Of a DNA stretch of 31,448 nt, positions 1 through 8,373 are shown one piece after another. The stretch comes from Clostridium sp. (lineage in GTDB: Bacteria > Bacillota > Clostridia > TANB77 > CAG-508): positions 1 through 31,448 of the forward strand of contig JAHAKD010000011.1 of the NCBI GenBank assembly GCA_018371855.1. The letters are read 5' to 3'. The position numbers and the translations under genes were made by a program. Under the pieces are notes generated by a model. That model was not told the origin of the DNA, did not search any database, and saw only the letters and a program-made list of their open reading frames with translations. Numbering within the stretch: the stretch's first letter is position 1; each line of letters begins with the position of its first letter.

Positions 1-2862
1 TACACTTGGTGTTTTTAATCTATAGTAATATGTTACTACTATTTGATTTTCTGTCATTGTTCCACTTGCATTTGATGGTGTTGTTGCTAATTCATAATTA
101 TTAGCTATATTACTCGATGCACTTGTATTATATTTATCATCTACTTTTCCAGTTATTGTTTCATCTTCTACTACTCCACCATCTTTTGATGGTACTTTTG
201 TTTCAGATCCTTCTATGTAGTGATGTACTATTACACTTGTTTCTTTTCTTACGTAATATACTTTTATTACATTATTTTCTTCTTCAGCACTTATTGTTAA
301 TGGTAAGTTTTCTGTTCTATCTAATTTATATTTTTCTGTTAATTTTTCTTCATACTCACTTATTTCTTGTTTAAAAGTTCCTACATATGTTTCTGTCTTA
401 CTGTCATCTTTTATTCCATCATAATAATATTCTACTTTATAACTTAAATCATCTCTTTTTGCATAATAGAATATTATTTCATTTTCCTCTACTTTTATTG
501 TTATATTTTGTGTATTATTTGATACCAATCTATATCCCGGTATATCTATTGAAGTCTCTGTTATTGTTGCTTCAAATACTTGATTTGTTTCTATTTTTTC
601 TTCGTGTACTACTTCGTTTGTTCCCTGTTCTAAATATTTTACTGTGTATGTTAAGTCTGTTCTTTTTGCATAATAGAAGTTTATTTCATTTCCAGTTAGG
701 TTTATCGTTATTGTTTTATTTGTTGGATCTATTTTATTATAGCCATCTATTTCTATTGCTTCTTCTGTTATTTCTTCTCCTAATAATTTATCATTTACAA
801 TCTTACTCTCTGCTACTTTTGTTGTTCCACCATCTTCATAATAATTTACAGTATAACTATATGTTGGTAATTCAATTTTTTCTGTTGTTCCTATGTTTCC
901 TGCTCTATCTACTGGCGCTACATATAAATATCTTACTTTTGTTAAATTATTTAAATCTATTTCGCTTGCTTCTATATACGTTCCTTCATCTTCTGTTATT
1001 TCTTCATTTATATCTTCCAGACTAGTTATATACCTATAACCTACAATACCTGACCCTTCTCCTAATGTCTCGTGCCTATCATTTGCTTCTACTTTTATCT
1101 TATTATCTTCTATTCTTAAGTTGGTTATTGTTGGCGCTGTATTATCTAATTTTCCTATATCTACTTTTTCCATTTTTTCGTTTCCTAATCCATCCTTTAG
1201 GTAAACTGCTGCTGTTACTTTATCATATACATCTCCATAAAAATTATATGTTCTTGTATAGTTATTAGTATCTGTTGTTGCTAATTGATAATCATCTGCA
1301 TTATTAAATGCTATTTGTACTTCTCCTACACCTAAATCTTCTGCATTGAATGTTATTAATTTATTCTTACTCCAATCTTTTGTATAGTCTTCATCATTTA
1401 ATAATGTTGGCGCTTTTGCATCTAGGTTTTGTACATCTACATTTTTGCTTGTTTCGTTTCCATATCTATCTTTTGCTTTCACTACTAATGTTTCTGTTTC
1501 TTTCGTTTCCGCTACTATGTCAAAACTTCTTGTAAACGTCTTATCTCCATTACTTGTTGCTGTTCCATAATCTGCTATACAATTTCCTTCTAAATCGTAT
1601 AAAGCTACACTTAATGTATCACTATATGAATCATAACAATCTACTGTAATTGTTGCTTTTTGACTGAACCCATTTACTATCTCTGATTTATTTATCTCTA
1701 TATTATTTATTGTTGGTGCTTCTGTATCTGGACTGATAGTGTAACTAATTGCATATGTTTTTCCATATTCATTTGGATTTCCATTTACATTTCCAAAACA
1801 ATTATCAGCATTCATTCTAACTGGTGGGGTACCTTGATATCCATCTTTTATATATGCTTCATATTGAACCATATATAATCCTGATGATATTCCTTCTGTT
1901 CCATATTTCTTATTGTTATAGTAGTCATTTGGTAAATCTGTAACGTTTGCAGATCCCAGTTCTTCAAAGGCTCCAGAATTTAATAATTCTGACCATGTAT
2001 ATAAACCTTTTGTCTGTACCCATTTTGTATCTCCTAGTAATTGATAAATTCCTCTCATTGTCCAATGCAAATTATTATTTTCATCTTGCACAGCTTCACT
2101 ATATAAAATTTTATATAAATCTTTATTGCAATATGCACAATAATAAGTCTTCTTATCCTCTCTCAGTGCAGCACTGTGATGTGATATCATTTGTAGTTTG
2201 GAATAATCATATCCACAAATACTACATATTCCTCTATTATCACATGAAATTCTTTTTCCCTCGCTATCATAACAACCTTGTGTAGTATTGTTTCCTTCCG
2301 AATCCGTTGCAGAAGCAGATTCACATTTTTTACACTTTCCTATCCTATGATAGTATGTATGTGTATTTGTATTTTTGCCACTCTCATCATATATCTCATC
2401 CTTAGGGAAATATTCTATTTCATGATCCACATATGTTTGTACAGAATACCCACATCCGTCTGTACAATAATCTGTTAAATATGTACCACATGTTCCAGTA
2501 CCACTTGTTGTTTTATGATGTTCTTCTTTGTTCTGTATATCTCCACATATAAAGCATTCATCCCAATGATATGTATCATCATATTTTTTCTCATAAATAT
2601 GAGTATGCATAACATCATCACCAGTTACTAGATCTGTTAAATCGATACTACTAATCCCGTTTTCAGTTTGGTAAACAGTATCAGAACTAAAAATTTTTAT
2701 TGTGTCTCCTATTTTTTCACCTATTTGGCTAATATTATCTTTATTTATAAGCGCTACTATTACTGCTAATACAATAAGTACTAGCAGTATTGCTATTTTT
2801 TTATTAAATTTCCCGGTGTGTGTTTTGTGTACATTTTTATTTTTGTCTTTTTGTCTTCTCAT
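1..2862 (-). CDS. Large cell-surface protein with cysteine-rich N-terminus, Ig-like segments and MucBP repeats (C-terminus off the window)
   Basis: An uninterrupted reading frame of 954 codons starts at ATG 2862 and is still open at base 1, so the C-terminus (and any sortase or wall-binding signal) is not visible. AGGTG lies 7 bases before the ATG. A basic N-terminus is followed by one hydrophobic helix at about residues 23-39 (signal anchor or signal peptide). Residues 100-250 hold 13 cysteines, many as CxxC pairs (C103/C106, C177/C180, C213/C216, C242/C245), with nearby histidines such as HWDECFICG. Ig-like segments begin around residues 385, 484 and 577 (APTI/APTL openings). From about residue 665, four MucBP-like repeats follow (YTVNYYEDG, YTVKYLEQG, YKVEYYYDG, VIVHHYIEG), each ending in a (F/Y)YY- or VYY-type strand. 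MucBP repeats are known in mucin- or matrix-binding adhesins; adhesion is inferred. The open frames on the plus strand here are antisense shadows. Confidence 0.9.
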   Translation of the reverse strand, partial: MRRQKDKNKNVHKTHTGKFNKKIAILLVLIVLAVIVALINKDNISQIGEKIGDTIKIFSSDTVYQTENGISSIDLTDLVTGDDVMHTHIYEKKYDDTYHWDECFICGDIQNKEEHHKTTSGTGTCGTYLTDYCTDGCGYSVQTYVDHEIEYFPKDEIYDESGKNTNTHTYYHRIGKCKKCESASATDSEGNNTTQGCYDSEGKRISCDNRGICSICGYDYSKLQMISHHSAALREDKKTYYCAYCNKDLYKILYSEAVQDENNNLHWTMRGIYQLLGDTKWVQTKGLYTWSELLNSGAFEELGSANVTDLPNDYYNNKKYGTEGISSGLYMVQYEAYIKDGYQGTPPVRMNADNCFGNVNGNPNEYGKTYAISYTISPDTEAPTINNIEINKSEIVNGFSQKATITVDCYDSYSDTLSVALYDLEGNCIADYGTATSNGDKTFTRSFDIVAETKETETLVVKAKDRYGNETSKNVDVQNLDAKAPTLLNDEDYTKDWSKNKLITFNAEDLGVGEVQIAFNNADDYQLATTDTNNYTRTYNFYGDVYDKVTAAVYLKDGLGNEKMEKVDIGKLDNTAPTITNLRIEDNKIKVEANDRHETLGEGSGIVGYRYITSLEDINEEITEDEGTYIEASEIDLNNLTKVRYLYVAPVDRAGNIGTTEKIELPTYSYTVNYYEDGGTTKVAESKIVNDKLLGEEITEEAIEIDGYNKIDPTNKTITINLTGNEINFYYAKRTDLTYTVKYLEQGTNEVVHEEKIETNQVFEATITETSIDIPGYRLVSNNTQNITIKVEENEIIFYYAKRDDLSYKVEYYYDGIKDDSKTETYVGTFKQEISEYEEKLTEKYKLDRTENLPLTISAEEENNVIKVYYVRKETSVIVHHYIEGSETKVPSKDGGVVEDETITGKVDDKYNTSASSNIANNYELATTPSNASGTMTENQIVVTYYYRLKTPSV

Positions 2863-2894
2863 CAAAATACACCTACTTCTCCTTATCATAACTT

Positions 2895-2924
2895 ATTATA
2901 TTAATTTTAATTTCTTATATACAA
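2895..2924 (-). promoter_or_regulatory. Promoter of the surface-protein gene
   Basis: Reading the minus strand, TTGTAT (2924-2919), an 18-base spacer and a perfect TATAAT (2900-2895) precede the start codon. Transcription would start near 2888, giving a leader of about 26 bases that contains the ribosome site. Seen by eye only; the -35 box is imperfect. Confidence 0.6.
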
Positions 2925-3211
2925 TAAGTAAACACATTGATTTTACTAGATTTGGAAGTGATGCATACTCTCTTACGCTTCATAAATATTCAGTTTCTTT
3001 TCATCTTTTTTACTTTTTCTTATCTTTTTTGCTCTAAAGTTAGTATTATTTGTCATATTCTGTCCATTAGGTTTTTCCGTATATTTAACAAACAGAATAA
3101 AACCAAATTTCGTTTACACTGATATTAATTAATTTTATTGATTTTTCTTCTCAAATTTGTTATATCTTTTTTATCTTGTTTTGTTTAAATATTTGACTTT
3201 TCCTATACACT

Positions 3212-3260
3212 AAAAAACACACCTCCGAATGTTAAACTTTTTTGTCTAACATTCGAGGTG
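3212..3260 (-). terminator. Intrinsic terminator of the pflB-pflA operon
   Basis: On the minus strand, CACCTCGAATGTTA (3260-3247) pairs with TAACATTCGGAGGTG (3234-3220), a 14-base-pair stem with one bulged base, followed at once by a T-rich run (3219-3212). It lies about 40 bases after the pflA stop codon, as expected for the end of this operon. Confidence 0.85.
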
Positions 3261-3301
3261 CAATTCAAAAACATAGTAATCTCTTTTTTGTTATATAACT
3301 T

Positions 3302-4021
3302 CTATATTCCTAATATCTCTTTTGCTTTTTTTACATCGCCATTTGTTGGCACTTTTACATTTTCAAATTCATATGGGACATTTAATTCTTCCCATTTAAA
3401 TTTTCCTAAATTATGATATGGTAAAATTTCTACTTTAGTAACAGTTTTTAATGTTGCTATAAATTCTTTTAACTTTATTAAATCTTCTTCTTTATCTGTA
3501 TAACCTGGAATTAAAACTTGTCTTATCCACATTTCTTTCCCATGTTCACTTAAATACTTGGCAAATTCTAATTCATATTTATTAGAAACGCCCACTAAAT
3601 CTTTACAGATATCATCATTTATACATTTAATATCTAATAAGAATAAATCCGTAAGCTCAATTACTTCCTTAATTTTATCTGTAATAGGTAGATTTCCAGA
3701 AGTATCAACTGCAACTTTTATATTTCTTTTCTTCATTTCTTTAAATAATGTAATTAACGCATCTGGTTGAAGAAGTGGTTCTCCACCGCTAACTGTAATT
3801 CCTCCGTCTGCTTGCATATATGCTGTATATCTTTCAATTTTCTTAACTACATCATCTATATTATAGATAGCCCCAGACTTTACATCCCATGTATCACGAT
3901 TTTGGCAATATTTACATCTTAAATTACATCCTTGTGTAAATATTACAAATCTTATTCCTGGCCCATCAACTGCTCCTAATGTCTCAAAAGAATGTATTCT
4001 CATTTGACTTTTCACGTCCAT
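3302..4021 (-). CDS. pflA: Pyruvate formate-lyase activating enzyme (radical SAM)
   Basis: This 239-residue protein installs the glycyl radical on PflB using S-adenosylmethionine and a [4Fe-4S] cluster. The cluster motif CNLRCKYC (C32, C36, C39) is present, as is the SGGEPLLQ stretch of radical SAM activases, and the N-terminal HSFETLGAVDGPGIRF is typical of PflA. The ATG at 4021 is chosen because GGAGG sits 6 bases upstream of it. An in-frame ATG nine codons earlier (4048) has no ribosome site and would lie beside the REP-like palindrome. It is downstream of pflB in the same orientation and probably cotranscribed. Length and motifs are normal. Confidence 0.96.
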   Translation of the reverse strand: MDVKSQMRIHSFETLGAVDGPGIRFVIFTQGCNLRCKYCQNRDTWDVKSGAIYNIDDVVKKIERYTAYMQADGGITVSGGEPLLQPDALITLFKEMKKRNIKVAVDTSGNLPITDKIKEVIELTDLFLLDIKCINDDICKDLVGVSNKYELEFAKYLSEHGKEMWIRQVLIPGYTDKEEDLIKLKEFIATLKTVTKVEILPYHNLGKFKWEELNVPYEFENVKVPTNGDVKKAKEILGI

Positions 4022-4051
4022 AATAATCCTCCAAATTATTTTTTGCATAAA

Positions 4052-4085
4052 TATAGGGATTCTAGGAACGTCCCCAAATCCCTAT
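4052..4085. repeat. REP-like palindromic repeat, copy 1
   Basis: The sequence TATAGGGA, five variable bases, then GGAACGTCCC and AAATCCCTAT forms nested inverted repeats. The same pattern recurs inverted at 12399-12430 (GATTTAGGGACGTTCC then TTCCCTATA). Both copies lie just outside coding ends. The pair resembles short repetitive extragenic palindromes; the class assignment is inference. Confidence 0.6.
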
Positions 4086-4090
4086 TTTGA

Positions 4091-6334
4091 TTATATTCTT
4101 TCATGAATAGTTCTGTTTATAACATCTAATTGTTGTTCTCTTGTAAGTTTTATAAAGTTAACTGCATAACCAGAAACACGAACTGTTAATTGTGGGTATT
4201 TTTCTGGATGTTCCATAGCATCTTCTAATAAAGCTCTATCAAAAACATTTACATTTATATGATGTCCTGTTTTTATAAAATATCCTTGTAACATACTTAC
4301 CATATTTGTAATTTGTGTTTCTCTTTCTTTTCCTAATGTTCCTGGTGTAATTGCAAATGTATATGAAATACCATCTTCTGAATATTCATATGGTAACTTT
4401 GCAATAGTGTTCATAGAAGCTAATGCTCCATTTGTATCTCTTCCATGTAATGGGTTTGCTCCTGGTCCAAATGGTTCTCCGGCTCTTCTTCCATCTGGTG
4501 TATTTCCCGTTGCTTTACCATAAACAACATTTGATGTAATTGTTAAAATAGATAATGTATGTTTAGAATGTCTATATGTTATATGTTTTTGTAGTTTTCT
4601 TTCAAATGTTTTTACTAATTCTACAGCTATATCATCTACTCTGTCATCATCATTTCCGTATTTTGGAAAATCTCCTTCAACTTCATAATCTACTGCTAAT
4701 CCTGTTTCGTCTCTTATTACTTTTACTTTAGCATATTTTATAGCAGAAAGAGAATCTGCAACAACTGATAATCCAGCAATTCCGCACGCCATTGTTCTTA
4801 GAATATCTTCTTCTCTATCATGTAATGCCATTTCTAAAGCTTCATAAGAATATTTATCATGCATATAGTGAATAGCATTTAACGCTTTAATATATATTTT
4901 TGCAACATAATCCATCATTTGGTCAAATTTCTCCATAACTTCATCATACTCTAAATATTCTGATGTTATTGGTGCAAATTTAGGTGTTATCTGTTTTCCG
5001 GATTTTTCATCTCTTCCACCATTTATTGCATATAATAAAGTTTTTGCTAAGTTTGCTCTTGCTCCGAAGAATTGCATTTGTTTTCCTATCTTCATTGCAG
5101 AAACACAACAAGCTATACCATAATCATCTCCAAGTGTAATTCTCATTAAGTCATCATTTTCATATTGAATAGAAGATGTATCAATTGATATTTTTGCACA
5201 ATATCTTTTAAATGGTTCTGGTAAATTCTTTGACCATAATACTGTTAAGTTTGGTTCTGGTGCTGCTCCTAAGTTTTCTAATGTGTGTAATACTCTATAA
5301 GAATTCTTTGTAACTAATGTTCTACCATCAATTCCCATTCCTCCGATGCTTTCTGTTACCCAAACTGGATCTCCACTGAATAGTTCGTTGTATTCTGGTG
5401 CTCTTAAGAATCTAACCAATCTTAATTTTATTATAAATTGATCCATTAAAGATTGTGCTTCTTCTTCTGTAATAACTCCATTATCTAAATCTCTTTGGAT
5501 ATATATGTCTAAGAATGTTGATGTTCTTCCTAAACTCATTGCTGCACCGTTTTGATCTTTAATTGCAGCTAAATATGCAAAATATAACCATTGGATTGCT
5601 TCTTTAGCATTAGAAGCAGGTTCAGATATATCAAATCCATAAGAATTTGCCATTTCTTTTAATTGTTTTAATGCAACAATTTGATCAGCAACTTCTTCTC
5701 TTTGTCTTATAATTTCTTCTGTAAATTCATCTGTATTTAAAGATGTATCCATTAATAATTGCTTATCTGCTATTAATGCATCTACACCATATAAAGCAAC
5801 TCTTCTATAATCTCCTATAATTCTTCCTCTTCCGTAACCATCAGGAAGTCCTGTTAATAAGTGTGAACTTCTTGCTGCTCTAATATCTTTTGTATATACT
5901 TGGAATACACCATCATTGTGTGTTTTTCTTAAGTTGTGATAAATATATTCAACCTCATCATCAACTTTATATCCATAGCTTTCTGCTGATTTTTCTACAA
6001 TTCTAATACCACCGTTTGGCATTATGGCTCTTTTTAATGGTGCATCTGTTTGAAGACCTACAATTTCTTCTAAGTCCTTATCTATATAACCTGGTGCATA
6101 TGCATTTATTCTAGAAGGTGTTTTACAATCTGCATCTAAAACTCCTTTTTCTCTTTCTTCTTTATATAAATCTAATACCTTGTCCCATAATTTTTTTGAC
6201 TTGTCTGAAACTCCTTTTAAAAAGTTTTCATCTCCTTCATATGGAGTATAGTTAGCTTGAATAAAGCCTCTTACATCTATCTCTTTAGTCCATTCTCCAT
6301 CTTCTTTAAAACCTTCCCATTGTTTGAATTTCAT
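4091..6334 (-). CDS. pflB: Formate C-acetyltransferase (pyruvate formate-lyase)
   Basis: This 747-residue cytosolic glycyl radical enzyme converts pyruvate and CoA to acetyl-CoA and formate under anaerobic conditions. The paired catalytic cysteines occur in GIACCVSAM (about residues 409-410). The glycyl radical loop RVSGYAVNF near the C-terminus places the radical glycine at G722, 25 residues from the end, as in the family. The N-terminal residues KFKQWEGFKEDGEW also fit PFL. AGGAGG stands six bases before the ATG. The length is close to the E. coli enzyme. It is first in an operon with pflA; its leader carries a promoter, an overlapping palindrome and a small hairpin (GCCTATTTTTTAGGC, 6358-6372). 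Confidence 0.98.
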   Translation of the reverse strand: MKFKQWEGFKEDGEWTKEIDVRGFIQANYTPYEGDENFLKGVSDKSKKLWDKVLDLYKEEREKGVLDADCKTPSRINAYAPGYIDKDLEEIVGLQTDAPLKRAIMPNGGIRIVEKSAESYGYKVDDEVEYIYHNLRKTHNDGVFQVYTKDIRAARSSHLLTGLPDGYGRGRIIGDYRRVALYGVDALIADKQLLMDTSLNTDEFTEEIIRQREEVADQIVALKQLKEMANSYGFDISEPASNAKEAIQWLYFAYLAAIKDQNGAAMSLGRTSTFLDIYIQRDLDNGVITEEEAQSLMDQFIIKLRLVRFLRAPEYNELFSGDPVWVTESIGGMGIDGRTLVTKNSYRVLHTLENLGAAPEPNLTVLWSKNLPEPFKRYCAKISIDTSSIQYENDDLMRITLGDDYGIACCVSAMKIGKQMQFFGARANLAKTLLYAINGGRDEKSGKQITPKFAPITSEYLEYDEVMEKFDQMMDYVAKIYIKALNAIHYMHDKYSYEALEMALHDREEDILRTMACGIAGLSVVADSLSAIKYAKVKVIRDETGLAVDYEVEGDFPKYGNDDDRVDDIAVELVKTFERKLQKHITYRHSKHTLSILTITSNVVYGKATGNTPDGRRAGEPFGPGANPLHGRDTNGALASMNTIAKLPYEYSEDGISYTFAITPGTLGKERETQITNMVSMLQGYFIKTGHHINVNVFDRALLEDAMEHPEKYPQLTVRVSGYAVNFIKLTREQQLDVINRTIHERI

Positions 6335-6381
6335 AGCATACCTCCTGATATATTTTTGCCTATTTTTTAGGCTCCTATACC

Positions 6382-6410
6382 ATCATAACATAAGTGATAA
6401 TAGTTATCAA
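6382..6410 (-). promoter_or_regulatory. Promoter of the pflB-pflA operon
   Basis: On the minus strand TTGATA (6410-6405), exactly 17 bases, and TATGAT (6387-6382) form a good housekeeping promoter. The start site would be near 6375, so the GCCTA/TAGGC hairpin at 6358-6372 lies at the very 5' end of the mRNA. Confidence 0.7.
6395..6409. promoter_or_regulatory. Operator-like palindrome over the pfl -35 region
   Basis: TGATAA-TAG-TTATCA is a perfect 6+6 dyad that overlaps the pfl -35 box and the start of the spacer. Such placement suits a repressor. It is not a clean FNR (TTGAT-N4-ATCAA) or Rex site, and the binding protein is unknown. The divergent XRE regulator next door is a candidate. Confidence 0.45.
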
Positions 6411-6555
6411 TAAATTTCATTAAAATTTCAGAATAATTTATCGTAATTTTGTAAAAAATATTATCAATTTATTAGTTAATATTTACTTTATGGTTTCTTC
6501 TAGCAAATTTATTTAAATGCTATATTGATTTTACAAAATGATTAGGAGGAGCACT

Positions 6556-6885
6556 ATGGCTTTAGATTATTCTATAATTGGTGAAAGATTAAAAAGAGCA
6601 AGACTTGCTAAAAATATGACTCAAGAAATTTTAGCAGAACAACTAGATGTTTCTGTTGCTTTCTTAAGTAGAGTTGAACGTGGTCATTCTCACTTGAATT
6701 TAAATAGATTAACTCAAGTTTGTGAATTATTAGACGTTTCAGAAGGTTATATTTTGTCTGGAAGCTCAGAAAATTCAGAATCATACTTAGAAGAAGATTT
6801 CAAAAAACTTTTAGCAAAATGTTCTCCTGAAAAGCAAAGACTTATTTATAATATTGCCAAAACAATAGCCGAAGATGAGAATTAG
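6556..6885 (+). CDS. XRE-family helix-turn-helix regulator
   Basis: This 109-residue protein has a SinR/Cro-type helix-turn-helix at about residues 7-62: IGERLKRARLAKNMTQEILAEQ, then LDVSVAFLSRVERG. The C-terminal 45 residues are charged and may serve dimerisation. The start at 6556 is chosen because AGGAGG lies just before it; an in-frame ATG six codons upstream has no ribosome site. It is divergent from the pfl operon, with about 220 bases between the start codons, so it may control pfl or itself; this is inference from position. Its stop codon abuts the rqcP stop codon on the other strand with no gap. Confidence 0.9.
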   Translation: MALDYSIIGERLKRARLAKNMTQEILAEQLDVSVAFLSRVERGHSHLNLNRLTQVCELLDVSEGYILSGSSENSESYLEEDFKKLLAKCSPEKQRLIYNIAKTIAEDEN

Positions 6886-7122
6886 TTATAATAATTCTAT
6901 CATCTCCGGCATATTTTTTCCTTGTGTTTTTGGAATTTCTATAATCCTAAATTTAGATATCTTCTCTCCAAATTTTATTTCTACTATATCCCCTATTTTT
7001 ACTTCATAACTTGGTTTTACTTGTTTTTCATTTACAAATATTCTTCCTTTGTCAGCCATTTCATTTGCTATTGTTCTTCTTTTTATAACTCTTGCTACTT
7101 TTAAAAATTTATCTATTCTCAT
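6886..7122 (-). CDS. rqcP: S4-domain RNA-binding protein, RqcP/YabO type
   Basis: This 78-residue protein is almost entirely an S4 RNA-binding domain: MRIDKFLKVARVIKRRTIAN at the start, then VNEKQVKPSYEVKIGDIVEI. RqcP in Bacillus works with RqcH on stalled 50S subunits during alanine tailing of nascent chains; the same role is inferred here from family and length. GAGGAG lies seven bases upstream of the ATG. It follows the small membrane protein gene by 14 bases and ends the minus-strand block that begins with dnaX. Confidence 0.88.
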   Translation of the reverse strand: MRIDKFLKVARVIKRRTIANEMADKGRIFVNEKQVKPSYEVKIGDIVEIKFGEKISKFRIIEIPKTQGKNMPEMIELL

Positions 7123-7136
7123 AAAAAACTCCTCAT

Positions 7137-7571
7137 TTATCTTCTTCTATAACATCCACAGAATGTTCCAGAATTATTCTGATTATTATTGTTATTATTA
7201 TTGGAATCTAGTACTCTTACTCTTCCATTTACAGTTAATACTTGATTAGTATCTTCCTTATTGTTTCCATTATTGCAAAAATTACTACAATTTCTTAAAT
7301 TGCAAATAAACTTACAAATAAATTTACTAATCAATGCGGCTAAGAAAGATAATATTGTATATATTACTGTTAAAATAAAAAATATAGTACTAGAAAATAT
7401 AACAGCAATTAATAATAATATGGAAAATATTATTGCTGCAACAAGTATTGGACAATCTAAAAGTTTTTCTAATGCTATTGATATTACTATTACAGCAAGT
7501 GGTATTGCAAAAAATATTAATAAAACATTCATAATATATTTCAATCCTTTCATACTTCCTTTAGAAGCCAT
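7137..7571 (-). CDS. Small membrane protein with Asn- and Cys-rich tail, function unknown
   Basis: I do not recognise this 144-residue protein. About residues 10-82 are hydrophobic and could form two to three membrane helices. After this come a Cys-rich stretch (KFICKFICNLRNCSNFC), a short segment with the YabP/YqfC-like words LTVNGRVRVLDS, a run of seven asparagines, and a Cys/Arg end (GTFCGCYRRR). The start is uncertain: the first ATG has a weak ribosome site, and ATG codons at residues 7 and 14 are alternatives. It lies between truA and rqcP in the same direction, 65 bases after truA, so it is probably cotranscribed. Confidence 0.7.
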   Translation of the reverse strand: MASKGSMKGLKYIMNVLLIFFAIPLAVIVISIALEKLLDCPILVAAIIFSILLLIAVIFSSTIFFILTVIYTILSFLAALISKFICKFICNLRNCSNFCNNGNNKEDTNQVLTVNGRVRVLDSNNNNNNNQNNSGTFCGCYRRR

Positions 7572-7635
7572 GTATAGAGAATTTTTCTTTTCCCTTTTTC
7601 TTTATATATATTATGAATGTTTATTTATTTTGTTA

Positions 7636-8373
7636 CTAATTATAGTTAACTTCTACTAAATATAATCCATAAGGTGGTAACGTTTTACCCGCTTTTTGTC
7701 TATCTTTTGATTCAATTATTCCCGTTATTTTTTCAGGTTTTATTTTTCCTAAGCCAACCTCTACTAATGTTCCAGCTATTATTCTTACCATGTTGTATAA
7801 AAATCCATTACCAGTTAGTTCTATAGCAATTCGCTCATTATCCTTAATAACTTTTGCTGAATAAATTGTTCTTACACTACTTTTGCTGCTTGTTCCACTT
7901 GATTTAAATCCTGCAAAATCATGCTCTCCAACAAAGTAATTTGCCGCTTCTTGCATCTTATTTACATCTAATGGCATCTTTATATTATATTCTAAATTTC
8001 TATAAATTGCACTTCCTGTTTCAGAATTATTAATTACATATCTATATGTCTTTTGTTTGCAATTATATCTACTATGAAATCTATCCGAAACTTCTTCCGC
8101 TTTTTTTATAACAATGGATTTTTTCAACCTAGAATTTATAGCTATTGCAAATTTTTCTATTGGAATTGTAGAATTAGTTTTAAAATTTGCAACCTGCCCT
8201 AGCGCATGTACTCCTGCATCTGTTCTTCCAGAACCTATAAGTTCTATCTCTTCTTTTGTTATATCGGAAATAACCTTTTCTATAGTGCCTTGTATATTTA
8301 ATTTATTTGGTTGCTTTTGCCAACCATTAAATTCTTTTCCATCATATTCTATAGTTAATTTTATATTTCTCAT
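7636..8373 (-). CDS. truA: tRNA pseudouridine(38-40) synthase
   Basis: This 245-residue enzyme isomerises uridines 38-40 of the tRNA anticodon arm. The TruA signature GSGRTDAGVHALGQVANF holds the catalytic aspartate (about residue 52). The N-terminus KLTIEYDGKEFNGWQKQPN and the RIIAGTLVEVGLGKI segment near the end are also typical. The ATG overlaps the recR stop in an ATGA junction, which points to translational coupling. Length is normal for the family. Confidence 0.96.
   Translation of the reverse strand: MRNIKLTIEYDGKEFNGWQKQPNKLNIQGTIEKVISDITKEEIELIGSGRTDAGVHALGQVANFKTNSTIPIEKFAIAINSRLKKSIVIKKAEEVSDRFHSRYNCKQKTYRYVINNSETGSAIYRNLEYNIKMPLDVNKMQEAANYFVGEHDFAGFKSSGTSSKSSVRTIYSAKVIKDNERIAIELTGNGFLYNMVRIIAGTLVEVGLGKIKPEKITGIIESKDRQKAGKTLPPYGLYLVEVNYN

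Larger units (their letters stand above)
2863..3301. other. Intergenic stretch between surface-protein gene and pflA
   Basis: This A+T-rich gap of about 440 bases holds the promoter of the surface-protein gene at its left end and the pfl terminator at its right end. Between them I see no convincing gene. An open stretch of about 42 codons on the minus strand (about 2990-3115) is lysine-rich, has only one late ATG and lacks a clear ribosome site. Confidence 0.6.

Noticed and set aside
117..2478. Several plus-strand open frames of 60-210 codons, rich in Leu, Phe, Tyr and His
   Set aside because: They are antisense to one continuous 954-codon minus-strand gene with clear surface-protein domains, and they lack ribosome sites.
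2937..3122. Plus-strand frame of 61 codons and minus-strand open stretch of about 42 codons
   Set aside because: Neither has a credible ribosome site and both have composition expected of A+T-rich noncoding DNA.
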